A DNA stretch of 47,850 nucleotides from UBA2227 sp036677505 (GTDB lineage: Bacteria > Bacillota_I > Bacilli_A > Erysipelotrichales > Erysipelotrichaceae), in the NCBI GenBank assembly GCA_036677505.1, contig JAVBWK010000033.1, positions 1 to 47,850 of the forward strand. Reading direction: 5' to 3'. Below are positions 7,408 to 15,441 of the stretch, piece by piece (the stretch's first letter is position 1; every line of letters begins with the position of its first letter). The notes beneath the pieces are model-generated. The model saw nothing but the letters and a program-made list of their open reading frames with translations. It was not told the DNA's origin and searched no databases. The translations under genes were made by a program, and so were the position numbers.

Positions 7408-8252
7408 ACATCAGATTTCCTATAGAAGAAGCCGTTAAGAAAAGAGTAAGCGTGAGAAATTACTCAGACCGGCTGATCGAACCGGATAAGAAACTTGTGA
7501 TTCAAAACTTCATAAGCAATACAATGAATCCTTTTAACGCAAAGGTCAACTTTCATTATTTCGAGCTAAACGAAGAAGTTAAAGATCAGAAACTGGGAAC
7601 CTATGGAGTCATCCGAAATGCAACACACTTTTTGGGAGCAAGCATAGTTCATGGCCCATTTGCACTTGAAGCCTTGGGTTATGAAATGGAAACCGTGATG
7701 CTTTATCTGGCATCGATGGACATCGGTACCTGCTGGCTGGGCGGTACATTTGATCGCAAAGGATTTGCCCGGGCACTCAACATTAGTGAGCAGGAGTTCT
7801 TGCCAGCCATCACTCCGATCGGATATGCCCAACCGAACCGCCATTTTCAGGAAGTGGTAATGAGGACATTTGTACAGGCACATAACCGCATGGATTGGAG
7901 TAAGTTGTTCTTCTTCAATGACTTTGATACACCATTGACCAAGCAAGAGGCAGGTGACTTTGCCTTTGCTCTGGAAATGGTCCGGTTAGGTCCATCCGCA
8001 TCCAATAAGCAGCCCTGGCGAATCTTTTGGAAAGATGGAAACTTTCACTTCTGTGAGTATAAAACTCCGGGCTACAGCAATGTCTTTCCCTATGACATTC
8101 AGCGGATCGACATGGGAATCGCTGCGGCGCATTTCGATCTGGCATGCCAAGAGAAGGGAATCAACGGGAAGTTCGTTTTTGATCAAAAGCCGGACATTCC
8201 ATTGCCACAACATACGGAATATGTATGTTCATGGATATATCAGGCTCAATAG
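7404..8252 (+). CDS. Nitroreductase family protein (TM1586-like)
   Basis: A 282-residue protein of the double-lobed putative nitroreductase type. It has an N-terminal RVSVRNYSDR as in flavin nitroreductases, a central segment with MDIGTCWLGGTFDR, and a second lobe with LGPSASNKQPWRIF, the usual FMN-contacting stretch. Likely an FMN oxidoreductase in the cytosol; substrate unknown. GGAGG ends 7 bases before the ATG, and the start overlaps the stop of the DUF368 fusion by four bases, so the two are translationally coupled. The small membrane gene downstream follows after 20 bases. Confidence 0.82.
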   Translation: MNIRFPIEEAVKKRVSVRNYSDRLIEPDKKLVIQNFISNTMNPFNAKVNFHYFELNEEVKDQKLGTYGVIRNATHFLGASIVHGPFALEALGYEMETVMLYLASMDIGTCWLGGTFDRKGFARALNISEQEFLPAITPIGYAQPNRHFQEVVMRTFVQAHNRMDWSKLFFFNDFDTPLTKQEAGDFAFALEMVRLGPSASNKQPWRIFWKDGNFHFCEYKTPGYSNVFPYDIQRIDMGIAAAHFDLACQEKGINGKFVFDQKPDIPLPQHTEYVCSWIYQAQ

Positions 8253-8272
8253 CCAAAGAAAGGAAACAAATC

Positions 8273-8575
8273 ATGGGATGGTACAATGTGGGGAGTTTGT
8301 TTTTAGGTTTGGTTGCTTTGATTCTGCCGGGTACAGGCATTCTCTTATCGAAGAGAATGAAGCTAAGCAGTGGGGTGTTATCGGCAGTGAGTATGGCCGC
8401 ATGTGCGATTGCCATCTATCTGCAGATGGTCTATCATCAGCATCTGATCAATATAGACGACATGTCAGCGCTGCTCGATACCCATCAGGCAGTGACAATG
8501 ATTGCCGGAGGTCTGTTGGCAGTGACTTTGGTACTAAATTCAGTGAATCTGATGTTCAATCGAAAAACCAAATAA
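8273..8575 (+). CDS. Small hypothetical membrane protein
   Basis: A 100-residue protein with three predicted membrane helices (residues about 7-25, 32-50, 72-92) and a short loop containing HQHLINIDD. Not recognised. The ATG at 8273 is chosen because AAAGGA lies 8 bases upstream; an in-frame ATG at 8225 would overlap the nitroreductase and lacks a ribosome site. Last gene before a strong bidirectional terminator. Confidence 0.65.
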   Translation: MGWYNVGSLFLGLVALILPGTGILLSKRMKLSSGVLSAVSMAACAIAIYLQMVYHQHLINIDDMSALLDTHQAVTMIAGGLLAVTLVLNSVNLMFNRKTK

Positions 8576-8578
8576 AAA

Positions 8579-8603
8579 CTCAAGCTTCGGCTTGAGCTTT
8601 TTT
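8579..8603. terminator. Bidirectional intrinsic terminator between convergent genes
   Basis: CTCAAGC and GCTTGAG pair around a TTCG tetraloop. A T-run follows on the plus strand and an A-run precedes it, so it also serves the alkD-like gene on the minus strand, whose stop codon overlaps its edge. Confidence 0.85.
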
Positions 8604-9306
8604 AACACCGGACATGTTTGCGTTTGAATCCCAATCGGCCTTTGCTGACCTCATCTGTGATCGAAGTGTAAGGATCAACCATTCGTATCTTATTTTCTAA
8701 CTGAATTTCTCTTTTCCCGATCTTCTTAGCAGCTTCGATGGCTTCTTCGTGTAACAGCGGAAAAGAAATAGCTACGGCCTGAAGAAAATCGATCATGGAC
8801 GATTGAACTCGCGACGGCTGTTTGTCAAATCGGATTGGGATCATCTCGATCAGCTCCCTAAGCCGAGTCGCATTGAACGATTCATTTTTCCTGGTCCCAA
8901 GCATCCACTCATACGCTTTCCAACCGGCAGAAACCGTCAGTTCTTTATCACTGTCAATCCAACGGTTTGCAACCTCTTCTCCGATGTCCGCCTCTGCCAA
9001 GGTGACAGACACGATGAAATCAGAAATCATATAAAAATACGCTTTTTCGATCCAGCGGTCAAAATCCGCATGAGTCATTTTATTGGGCTCCGCAATCATC
9101 CCGGCCAAATACATTGCATCATAGTTTCCGGTATCAAACAGCTGATCGGCCAATGTCTGATTGAATTTCAATTGTTTAAACAAGGGTTTCATGGAACTGA
9201 TCGTACAGCCAAACACCGGTTCTTTAGCCCCATGGCTTACATAGTGTTTCTTCGTTCGCTCATTTCCCAGGAAATTGAGCTGTTCCAGTATTTCATTGAG
9301 TTGCAT
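8602..9306 (-). CDS. AlkD-like DNA alkylation repair protein
   Basis: A 234-residue all-helical protein of the AlkD/HEAT-repeat glycosylase family, which removes positively charged alkylated purines such as 3-methyl- and 7-methyl-adducts. It shows the family order: N-terminal KKHYVSHGAKEPVFG, then DRWIEKAYFYMISDF and AGWKAYEWMLG. No signal peptide. The start at 9306 is chosen because AGAGGTGA sits just upstream and a strong minus-strand promoter is well placed; the frame extends 14 codons further, but that part contains the promoter. It stands alone between a shared terminator and a divergent gene. Confidence 0.85.
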   Translation of the reverse strand: MQLNEILEQLNFLGNERTKKHYVSHGAKEPVFGCTISSMKPLFKQLKFNQTLADQLFDTGNYDAMYLAGMIAEPNKMTHADFDRWIEKAYFYMISDFIVSVTLAEADIGEEVANRWIDSDKELTVSAGWKAYEWMLGTRKNESFNATRLRELIEMIPIRFDKQPSRVQSSMIDFLQAVAISFPLLHEEAIEAAKKIGKREIQLENKIRMVDPYTSITDEVSKGRLGFKRKHVRC

Positions 9307-9324
9307 ACATTCACCTCTGATCAA

Positions 9325-9353
9325 AGTATAAAACGTACTGTTGCACATATCAA
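9325..9353 (-). promoter_or_regulatory. Sigma-A promoter of the alkD-like gene
   Basis: On the minus strand TTGATA (plus 9348-9353), 17 bases, TATACT (plus 9325-9330). Transcription should start near 9318, giving a very short leader that begins at the Shine-Dalgarno. Confidence 0.75.
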
Positions 9354-9439
9354 TTCATCCGATAATCAATGATCGAAATATTCAGATGAAATTATCGGCG
9401 GACAGTGATACGATAATAATAACGACAAGGAGATACCTT

Positions 9440-9925
9440 ATGCATACATCCAACCAACGCGTAATGAAATATCATCAGCTGATCAACGATGAAAACTTGG
9501 AACAAGCGTATCGCATCATCATGACCACGATGTCTCAACTGAAAGTTGCCTGGGACACCCGGTATCCTGAGATGCCCTCCGGATCGCTTTATCAGGGATT
9601 TTTGGATATGACCTTCATATCTGTCAAACCCGCAGGATTATCCGAGCTGGACTTGAAAGTCTCGATGGTCTACCTTCATCAAAGTAACACGTTTGAAGGA
9701 TGGCTGGTTGCCCGTAACCGGAAAGTTCAATCGGTAATCCACAAAAATCTTCATCATCGACCGTTAGGAAAGTACTCACTGACCGTCCTTGAACCTGGGG
9801 TAGATGCCATTATCGCCACATCTCTGATCCGACATCCGGATTTTGATGATCCTGCATCTCTGATTGAAGAAATCATAAAAAATACATTGAATTTCATCAG
9901 TGACATGCAAAATCTTGTGAGATAA
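9440..9925 (+). CDS. DUF7000-like protein
   Basis: A 161-residue soluble protein resembling the DUF7000 group: a helix with IIMTTMSQLK, then SGSLYQGFLDMTF, VSMVYLHQSNTFEGWL and ARNRKVQ. No function is known to me. AAGGAG ends 7 bases before the ATG at 9440; the longer frame from 9341 lacks a ribosome site. An extended -10-like TGATACGAT at 9406-9414 could drive it. The MFS gene follows 28 bases later. Confidence 0.62.
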   Translation: MHTSNQRVMKYHQLINDENLEQAYRIIMTTMSQLKVAWDTRYPEMPSGSLYQGFLDMTFISVKPAGLSELDLKVSMVYLHQSNTFEGWLVARNRKVQSVIHKNLHHRPLGKYSLTVLEPGVDAIIATSLIRHPDFDDPASLIEEIIKNTLNFISDMQNLVR

Positions 9926-9953
9926 TGATATCTGTAGATTGAAGAGGGTAGAT

Positions 9954-11219
9954 ATGTCAAAGATGCTTACAAAAATACGCCAAATGCGTCCGGGAGTTCT
10001 TTTGTTTTTCGTCTTGGTGGCTGCGGTAGCCTTGGGCAACGGACTGAGTGACGGAGTTTATTCCAACTACTTTAAAGAAGTGTATCAAGTCACGGCCTTT
10101 CAGCGGGGACTGATCGAGTTTCCGAGGGAACTCCCGGGATTACTGTGTGCTGTAGTGATCGGAACCCTTGGGTTTCTCGGAGATTTGAAAACCGCATTTA
10201 TCGCACAAATCCTCTCAATCATCGGTGTAACCGTCTTGGGCTTGGTGACTCCTGCATTCTCGGTCATGCTTATATTTCTGTTTATCAATTCTATGGGAAT
10301 GCACATGTTTATGCCGCTTCAGGATGCCATCGGCATGTCACTGGCCGAACCGAATCAAGTCGGCAAGCGCATGGGTCAGTTCTTCAGTACCCGGGCTGCC
10401 TTTAATCTGGTTGCCGCTTTATTGGTTTTCTTTGGATTCCGTGTCGGCTTTTTTTCCTTCTCGACCACAATCAAATGGATCTTTCTGGTATCTGCCACAG
10501 CCTTTGCCTTTGCCTCAGTGATCACTCTGATCATGATTAAGAAAGTGGATGTTTCAAAGAAGACGATTCGAAAAAACAGACTTGTCATCCATAAGCACTA
10601 TAAGTATTTCTATATTCTGACGATTCTGCATGGTGTTCAAAAGCAGGTTGCCTACGTTTACGGAACCTGGGTCATCGTTGATTTACTGCTCAAAAAAGCA
10701 GACACCTTGGCTCTGCTTTCTATCACCGTCGGCTTTATCTCCATATTCTTTCTCAATATGATCGGGCGATGGATGGATCAATACGGAATCAAGACCATGA
10801 TGTACATAGATGCATTGACATTTATCGGGGTCTATATCGTCTACGGTTTGGTTGTCTGGGGCATCAACTCAGAAATTCTCCCTTCGACCGGCTGGGCAGT
10901 ATGGATCGTATATCTGCTCTATGTATCCGACCGCTTATCCATGCAGTTTGGCATGGTCAAATCGATCTACTTGCGTTCGATCGCGTTTAGTGAGAAGGAT
11001 GTCGTTTCCACTTTATCCATGGGTATCAGCCTGGATCACATGGTATCGATCGTTGCGGCAATCGCCGGGGGATTGGTGTGGACAACTTGGGGAAGTCATT
11101 GGGTATTCTTTATGGCCGCCTTATTCTCCTTAGGAAATCTGTATGTAGCTATCAAAGTGCAACCGGAAAAAGAGAAAGCATATGCTGAAACGATCCGATT
11201 GACCCAAAGCATTGAATAG
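9954..11219 (+). CDS. MFS transporter
   Basis: A 421-residue protein with about 12 membrane helices and the usual cytoplasmic loop in the middle (KKVDVSKKTIRKNR). The start at 9954 follows GAAGAGGG; an upstream in-frame TTG at 9939 would use up that site. Substrate not predictable: no close match to sugar, peptide or drug families stands out. It begins a likely transcript with the 59-residue HhH gene, the double GNAT gene and the DUF1801 gene, with 3-11 base gaps. Confidence 0.85.
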   Translation: MSKMLTKIRQMRPGVLLFFVLVAAVALGNGLSDGVYSNYFKEVYQVTAFQRGLIEFPRELPGLLCAVVIGTLGFLGDLKTAFIAQILSIIGVTVLGLVTPAFSVMLIFLFINSMGMHMFMPLQDAIGMSLAEPNQVGKRMGQFFSTRAAFNLVAALLVFFGFRVGFFSFSTTIKWIFLVSATAFAFASVITLIMIKKVDVSKKTIRKNRLVIHKHYKYFYILTILHGVQKQVAYVYGTWVIVDLLLKKADTLALLSITVGFISIFFLNMIGRWMDQYGIKTMMYIDALTFIGVYIVYGLVVWGINSEILPSTGWAVWIVYLLYVSDRLSMQFGMVKSIYLRSIAFSEKDVVSTLSMGISLDHMVSIVAAIAGGLVWTTWGSHWVFFMAALFSLGNLYVAIKVQPEKEKAYAETIRLTQSIE

Positions 11220-11230
11220 AAAGGGAAATC

Positions 11231-11410
11231 ATGAAAATTACCGAAATCAAACTCAGTGCACCGGCACACCGTGTACTGACCGAAGCTGATATTACGACGA
11301 CAGAACAACTGTCACAATTTACTGAAAAGGAACTATTAAAGCTGCATGGATTTGGACCCAAGTCAATTGCCATTCTGAAAGAGAAAGGCGTGACATTCAA
11401 AGAGGAGTAA
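11231..11410 (+). CDS. Small helix-hairpin-helix protein resembling the RNA polymerase alpha C-terminal domain
   Basis: A 59-residue protein. It contains LSAPAHRVLTEADITT, then LLKLHGFGPKSIAILKEKG, the two HhH elements seen in the DNA-binding alpha-CTD of RNA polymerase; LHGFGPKS is the hairpin. Stand-alone alpha-CTD-like proteins occur in Bacillota, usually annotated only as DNA-binding. GAAAGGGAAATC precedes the ATG. The stop lies 3 bases before the next start, and its last codons form the ribosome site of the GNAT gene. Confidence 0.75.
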   Translation: MKITEIKLSAPAHRVLTEADITTTEQLSQFTEKELLKLHGFGPKSIAILKEKGVTFKEE

Positions 11411-11413
11411 CCC

Positions 11414-12385
11414 ATGTCAAAAGATCGTATAAACATCGTTATCAGAGAATCAGATATGGCCTTTTGTGAAGAAGCAATATCACTATTCAAGCAAGTATAC
11501 GCAGAAGCCGTGCAAGCAATTGAGATTTTGCCATCCGATGAGCAGATGATGCAGCTTATCAGTGAGTCAGTAACTACACTTTTCCGTCATGGAACAGGGA
11601 TTCTGGCATTTGCGGATGATCATCTGGTCGGTTATTTGCTCGGCTGGAAAGTGTCTGAGCTTTTCGGACCGGTCAAAGGGATTTTTTCGCCGATGACCGG
11701 ACATTGCGCAATCAAGAAAAATCGACATGAAATCTATGCCCAAATGCTTGAATACGGATTGAAATCATGGGTGAAGCAAGGATATCTGTCTTTTGCAACT
11801 TCCGTTATGGCCTATGATAAAAAACTTATCGATGAGTACTTTACTTACGGCTTCGGACTGCGTTGTATAGATGCAATCCGAAATGCTGAGCTTCTGCATG
11901 TACCGCCATCCGATATCACCATATTCAAAGCAGTGAAAGAAGATCTTAAAGATATTGTTGCACTTCACAAAGAACACCATGAGTATTATCAGTATTCGCC
12001 CATTTTTATGCCCCGACAGCCGGAAGATGCGCTGGCAGATCTTCAGGAGTGGATCAGCCATCAAAACCACCATCTGTGGATAGCAAAAAGAGAAGGGAAA
12101 CCATTGGGATATATCCGGATTCAGCCCGAAGGTGAGACTGTGGTATCTTATCACAGCCAAATGATGAATGTGACCGGAGCGTATGTCAGCGAAGACTGCC
12201 GATCTAAAGGGGTGGCATCCCAATTACTGAATGAAGTTCAGCACTGGCTGTCAGAGCAAGGGATCCGCGGTTGCGGAGTCGACTATGAAGCCATCAATCC
12301 GGCAGCAACCCGCTTTTGGAACCGGTACTTTACACCGTATACGTACAGCGTCACCCGACGCATCGATGAGCGCATCATCCGATAA
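11414..12385 (+). CDS. Two-domain GNAT acetyltransferase
   Basis: A 323-residue protein made of an N-terminal degenerate GNAT-like half (1 to about 165) and a C-terminal GNAT domain. The second has the acetyl-CoA loop VSEDCRSKGVASQLLNE followed by the final strand and helix with NPAATRFWNRYF. It would transfer an acetyl group to a small molecule or protein amine; target unknown. The ribosome site AGAGGAG is inside the end of the previous gene. Nine bases separate it from the DUF1801 gene. Confidence 0.83.
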   Translation: MSKDRINIVIRESDMAFCEEAISLFKQVYAEAVQAIEILPSDEQMMQLISESVTTLFRHGTGILAFADDHLVGYLLGWKVSELFGPVKGIFSPMTGHCAIKKNRHEIYAQMLEYGLKSWVKQGYLSFATSVMAYDKKLIDEYFTYGFGLRCIDAIRNAELLHVPPSDITIFKAVKEDLKDIVALHKEHHEYYQYSPIFMPRQPEDALADLQEWISHQNHHLWIAKREGKPLGYIRIQPEGETVVSYHSQMMNVTGAYVSEDCRSKGVASQLLNEVQHWLSEQGIRGCGVDYEAINPAATRFWNRYFTPYTYSVTRRIDERIIR

Positions 12386-12394
12386 AGGAGGCTT

Positions 12395-12784
12395 ATGGAT
12401 AAAAAAGAAATCACTTCCGTCGAAGAATATATTCAGAGATCCCAACCGGAAGTACAGTCTCTGCTGCGAGAAATCCGGTCATTTATTCTGAAAATCGCTC
12501 CTATGGTCGAGGAAACGATCAGCTATCAGATGCCCACCTACCGATATTATGGCAATCTCGTGCATTTTGCGGCTCATTCGCACCACATCGGATTTTATCC
12601 CGGTCCCGATGGCATCGAGGCGTTTAAGGATCGGTTTTCAGAACTGAAATATTCCAAAGGAGCCGTTCAGTTTGATCTAGACAAGCCGATACCCTATGAT
12701 CTGATCGAAGAAATCGTGATGTATCGGCTCAAAGAAAATCAACTGAAACATATTGAGAAGACGCAGAAAAAGAAAAAACTGTAA
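12395..12784 (+). CDS. DUF1801 (YdhG-type, frataxin-like) protein
   Basis: A 129-residue cytosolic protein. It matches the YdhG/DUF1801 pattern: ISYQMPTYRYYGNLVHFAAH in the centre, HHIGFYPGP, then YSKGAVQF and a basic Lys-rich tail. The Bacillus subtilis relative Fra has been described as a frataxin-like iron chaperone, but many family members are untested. AAGGAGG precedes the ATG. It is the last gene of the MFS-HhH-GNAT unit, closed by a terminator. Confidence 0.8.
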   Translation: MDKKEITSVEEYIQRSQPEVQSLLREIRSFILKIAPMVEETISYQMPTYRYYGNLVHFAAHSHHIGFYPGPDGIEAFKDRFSELKYSKGAVQFDLDKPIPYDLIEEIVMYRLKENQLKHIEKTQKKKKL

Positions 12785-12792
12785 AATCTCAC

Positions 12793-12817
12793 AAAGAAAT
12801 CTCCGGATTTCTTTTTT
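12793..12817 (+). terminator. Intrinsic terminator
   Basis: AAAGAAATC pairs with GATTTCTTT around a TCCG loop, followed by T6. Confidence 0.8.
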
Positions 12818-12821
12818 CATC

Positions 12822-12850
12822 TTGAAACTGACAGGATATTTTGCTACTGT
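12822..12850 (+). promoter_or_regulatory. Probable promoter of azlCD
   Basis: TTGAAA, 17 bases, TACTGT, with TGC directly before the -10 (extended). The -10 itself is weak. It lies between the upstream terminator and the azlC ribosome site. Confidence 0.45.
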
Positions 12851-12871
12851 ATGAACAATCGGAGGAACTCC

Positions 12872-13564
12872 ATGAAACTCAAAGCTCTGAAAGCCGCATT
12901 CCCCTTGACCTTGCCGGTATTGACCGGTTATTTATTTTTGGGCATCGCTTATGGACTGCTGATGAGCAATCAGGGATTCTCTGTTATATGGACCGTACTG
13001 ATCAGTTCTGCCGTATTTGCCGGAGCCCTGCAGTTTGCGGGGATTGCACTGTTGACCTCAACGTTCAATCCGATGGCTGCACTGCTTCTGACCTTATTGG
13101 TCAATATCCGACATATCTTCTACGGTATCGCCCTATTGGATAAATATCGCAAAATCGGGGCAAAGAGAAATTTTATGATATTCTCTTTGGCCGATGAAGC
13201 ATTTTCGATCAATGCCGCCACCGAAGCGCCCTCCGGTACCGACGCCGGCTGGTATTACTTCTTTGTCAACTTACTGTGCTACAGCTATTGGCAGCTGGCC
13301 TGCTTCAGCGGACATTTATTAGGTGCTTGGCTGCCCAAGGATATTCGCGGGTTGGATTTTGTTCTGACTGCCCTGTTTTTCGTTTTGTTTCTCAATCAGT
13401 GGAGAAAACCGGAGAACCGTAAAAACCTTTTGATCGGAGGTGGAGCGACCGCAGTTTCATTATTGTTGGTAAGCCGATCTCAGTTTTTGCTTGTCGCTAT
13501 GATCTTGATCGTGATCATGATATTCATTTTCGATCCGATCAGGGAGAAAACCCATGAACAGTAG
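12872..13564 (+). CDS. azlC: AzlC family branched-chain amino acid exporter, large subunit
   Basis: A 230-residue membrane protein with about seven helices and AzlC features: GYLFLGIAYGLLM near the N-terminus, SSAVFAGALQFAGIALL, and NIRHIFYGIALLDKY. AzlC with AzlD forms an exporter of leucine-type amino acids and toxic analogues. The ATG at 12872 follows CGGAGG. Its last 11 bases overlap azlD, so expression is coupled. No azlB-type regulator is adjacent. Confidence 0.92.
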   Translation: MKLKALKAAFPLTLPVLTGYLFLGIAYGLLMSNQGFSVIWTVLISSAVFAGALQFAGIALLTSTFNPMAALLLTLLVNIRHIFYGIALLDKYRKIGAKRNFMIFSLADEAFSINAATEAPSGTDAGWYYFFVNLLCYSYWQLACFSGHLLGAWLPKDIRGLDFVLTALFFVLFLNQWRKPENRKNLLIGGGATAVSLLLVSRSQFLLVAMILIVIMIFIFDPIREKTHEQ

Positions 13565-13880
13565 TCAAATGCTCATCACCGTGTTCATGATGGTCATCGG
13601 AACCGTATTCACCCGGTTTTTACCCTTTCTGGCATTTCCCGAACATAAACCGATTCCAAAGATGATCACTTATCTCGGACAACGGTTGCCATATGCAACG
13701 ATGGGCATGCTGGTGGTATATGCTCTGAAAGATATGAATCTGACCGAATCACCATTTGGAATGTTTGAGATGCTATCTCTGGCAGTCATTGCCATCGTCC
13801 ACCACTTAAGGAATAACACATTATTGAGTATCGCTTCGGGCGTTATGGTTTATCTGACCTTAGTCAACGGTTGGATATAG
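13554..13880 (+). CDS. azlD: AzlD family branched-chain amino acid exporter, small subunit
   Basis: A 108-residue protein with four membrane helices and the AzlD opening MVIGTVFTRFLPFLAF, then LGQRLPYATMGMLVVY. It is the obligate partner of AzlC. The start lies inside the end of azlC. The downstream methyltransferase begins 8 bases later with its own GGAGGA site, so it is probably on the same transcript. Confidence 0.92.
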   Translation: MNSSQMLITVFMMVIGTVFTRFLPFLAFPEHKPIPKMITYLGQRLPYATMGMLVVYALKDMNLTESPFGMFEMLSLAVIAIVHHLRNNTLLSIASGVMVYLTLVNGWI

Positions 13881-13887
13881 GAGGAAT

Positions 13888-14493
13888 ATGGAATTCATCG
13901 ATAAACATACCGGATTGTTTGATCGTATTGCCATTATTTATGCTTGGTTTTTTGACCGTCAGCGAAAGGGGTATGATTTTGCAATAAAAAAACTGAGCGA
14001 AGCTGAGGATTTATCCGAGATAGAAAGAGTCCTAGATATCGGATGCGGTACAGGAGCGTTATGTTCGGTTTTTGCCGGTAGTGGATATGAAACATTCGGG
14101 ATAGACAGTTCTGCGAAAATGCTTACGCAGGCAAAAAAGAAAAATCGCGGACTGAAAATCGACTTTCGATTGGCATCGGTAGCTAACGATCTTCCTTTTG
14201 AAAATGAAAGCATGGATCTGGTCAGTGCCAGTTTTGTGGCTCACGGATTGCCTCGTGATTTACGCATGAAGATGCTCAGGGAAATGTATCGGATCAGTAA
14301 AGATCTGGTCGTACTGATCGAGTTCAATCAGAACCGCCGTTGGTACATCGATGTAATCGAATGGGCAGAGCACGGTGATTATTTCAATTTCATTAAGTCA
14401 ATTGACATAGAGCTGAATACGTTATTTGATTCCGTAAAAAAAGTCGACATAAATGCGACTTCAGCCCTCTATATATGTAAAAAAATCCGTTAA
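13888..14493 (+). CDS. Class I SAM-dependent methyltransferase
   Basis: A 201-residue Rossmann-fold methyltransferase. Motif I is VLDIGCGTGALC; the ribose-binding acidic loop follows (GIDSSAKML), then a motif IV region around NESMDLVSASFVAHGL. Substrate unknown; the short C-terminal part resembles small-molecule rather than nucleic-acid methyltransferases. It follows azlD closely. Its stop codon lies in the loop of the terminator that it shares with the ZIP gene. Confidence 0.85.
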   Translation: MEFIDKHTGLFDRIAIIYAWFFDRQRKGYDFAIKKLSEAEDLSEIERVLDIGCGTGALCSVFAGSGYETFGIDSSAKMLTQAKKKNRGLKIDFRLASVANDLPFENESMDLVSASFVAHGLPRDLRMKMLREMYRISKDLVVLIEFNQNRRWYIDVIEWAEHGDYFNFIKSIDIELNTLFDSVKKVDINATSALYICKKIR

Positions 14494-14505
14494 TACGGAT
14501 TTTTT
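14481..14505. terminator. Bidirectional terminator containing the stop codon of the methyltransferase gene
   Basis: AAAAATCCGT and ACGGATTTTT pair around TAAT. The plus-strand stop (14491-14493) forms the loop, and the minus-strand stop of the ZIP gene (14504-14506) abuts the other side. Confidence 0.82.
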
Positions 14506-15310
14506 AGATAAATAACAATAAGCTGATGGCCATGACGATCATTCCGGCAATCATCCCGAAGATAGAGAGATGGTGTTCCCCATACCGCTGTGCTGAAGGC
14601 AACAGTTCATCCAATGAGATAAAGACCATGATACCTGCAACCGATGCAAACAAAATTCCGAAGATCGTATCATTCATAAACGGCATCAAAATCAGGTACC
14701 CGACAAGTGCACCGATCGGTTCGGACAGACCGGAAAGAAATGAGTATAAAAAGGCTTTTCGTTTGCTACCGGTTGCGTAATAGATCGGCACAGACACCGC
14801 GATTCCTTCCGGAATATTGTGAATCGCAATCGCAACCGCAATCGGAATCGCGATCCGCGGATCCTGCAACGCGGAAATAAATGTAGCCAGACCTTCCGGA
14901 AAGTTATGGATACCGACCGCAAGTGCCGTAAACATACCCATACGCATCAGATTTTCTTTTGACGGCTGTTTGATGTTCAAATCTTCAACTCCGCGGATCA
15001 CATGAGGATTCTCGGCTGATGGAATGAATTTGTCAATTAAAGCAATCAGCAGCATACCGCCAAAAAAGGAAAGAACATTGACCCAAGATCCCAATCGTTC
15101 ACCCAGTGAACTGATCAGGGAATCCTGGGCTTTGAAGTAAATTTCGACCATCGAAACATAAATCATGACTCCGGCCGAAAATCCTAAGCTGACCGACAGA
15201 AACTTCGTGTTGGTGCGTTTGGCGAAAAAGGCAATGGCACTGCCGATTCCCGTACTTAATCCGGCAAATAATGTTAACAGAAAAGCAAAAGCAATACGCT
15301 CAAACTCCAT
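14504..15310 (-). CDS. zupT: ZIP family metal transporter (ZupT-like)
   Basis: A 268-residue protein with eight membrane helices. The two metal-binding signatures HNFPEG and HNIPEG are present, the hallmark of ZupT-type ZIP permeases that import zinc, iron and other divalent ions. Length is normal for the family. GAAGGAG lies 9 bases before the ATG. It is transcribed away from the DUF134/NifX pair from promoters whose -35 boxes lie about 10 bases apart, which hints at shared metal- or cofactor-linked control. Confidence 0.9.
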   Translation of the reverse strand: MEFERIAFAFLLTLFAGLSTGIGSAIAFFAKRTNTKFLSVSLGFSAGVMIYVSMVEIYFKAQDSLISSLGERLGSWVNVLSFFGGMLLIALIDKFIPSAENPHVIRGVEDLNIKQPSKENLMRMGMFTALAVGIHNFPEGLATFISALQDPRIAIPIAVAIAIHNIPEGIAVSVPIYYATGSKRKAFLYSFLSGLSEPIGALVGYLILMPFMNDTIFGILFASVAGIMVFISLDELLPSAQRYGEHHLSIFGMIAGMIVMAISLLLFI

Positions 15311-15338
15311 ATCATCAAACTCCTTCGTCTATAATCCC

Positions 15339-15366
15339 ATTATACATACTAAGATAAACTTTTCAA
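15339..15366 (-). promoter_or_regulatory. Promoter of the ZIP transporter gene
   Basis: On the minus strand TTGAAA (plus 15361-15366), 16 bases, TATAAT (plus 15339-15344). Confidence 0.7.
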
Positions 15367-15376
15367 TCTTGGTGTC

Positions 15377-15405
15377 TTGACGAAGATGAGTAAAAAGTTT
15401 ATGAT
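15377..15405 (+). promoter_or_regulatory. Promoter of the DUF134-NifX unit
   Basis: TTGACG at 15377-15382, 17 bases, TATGAT at 15400-15405. Start expected near 15412. Confidence 0.7.
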
Positions 15406-15416
15406 GAGAATATAAA

Positions 15417-15428
15417 TGACATATGTCA
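15417..15428. promoter_or_regulatory. Palindromic candidate operator at the DUF134 promoter
   Basis: TGACATATGTCA is a perfect 12-bp dyad covering about +5 to +16 of the predicted DUF134 transcript, just before its ribosome site. A repressor bound here would block that promoter. Confidence 0.5.
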
Positions 15429-15441
15429 GAAATGAGGAGCT

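Noticed and set aside
8035..8595. Plus-strand frame overlapping the nitroreductase and small membrane gene
   Set aside because: Both overlapped genes have better starts and family or membrane features; this frame has none.
8803..9372. Long plus-strand open frame opposite the alkD-like gene
   Set aside because: It is the complement of a clearly recognisable repair gene, has no ribosome site, and its translation shows no family features.
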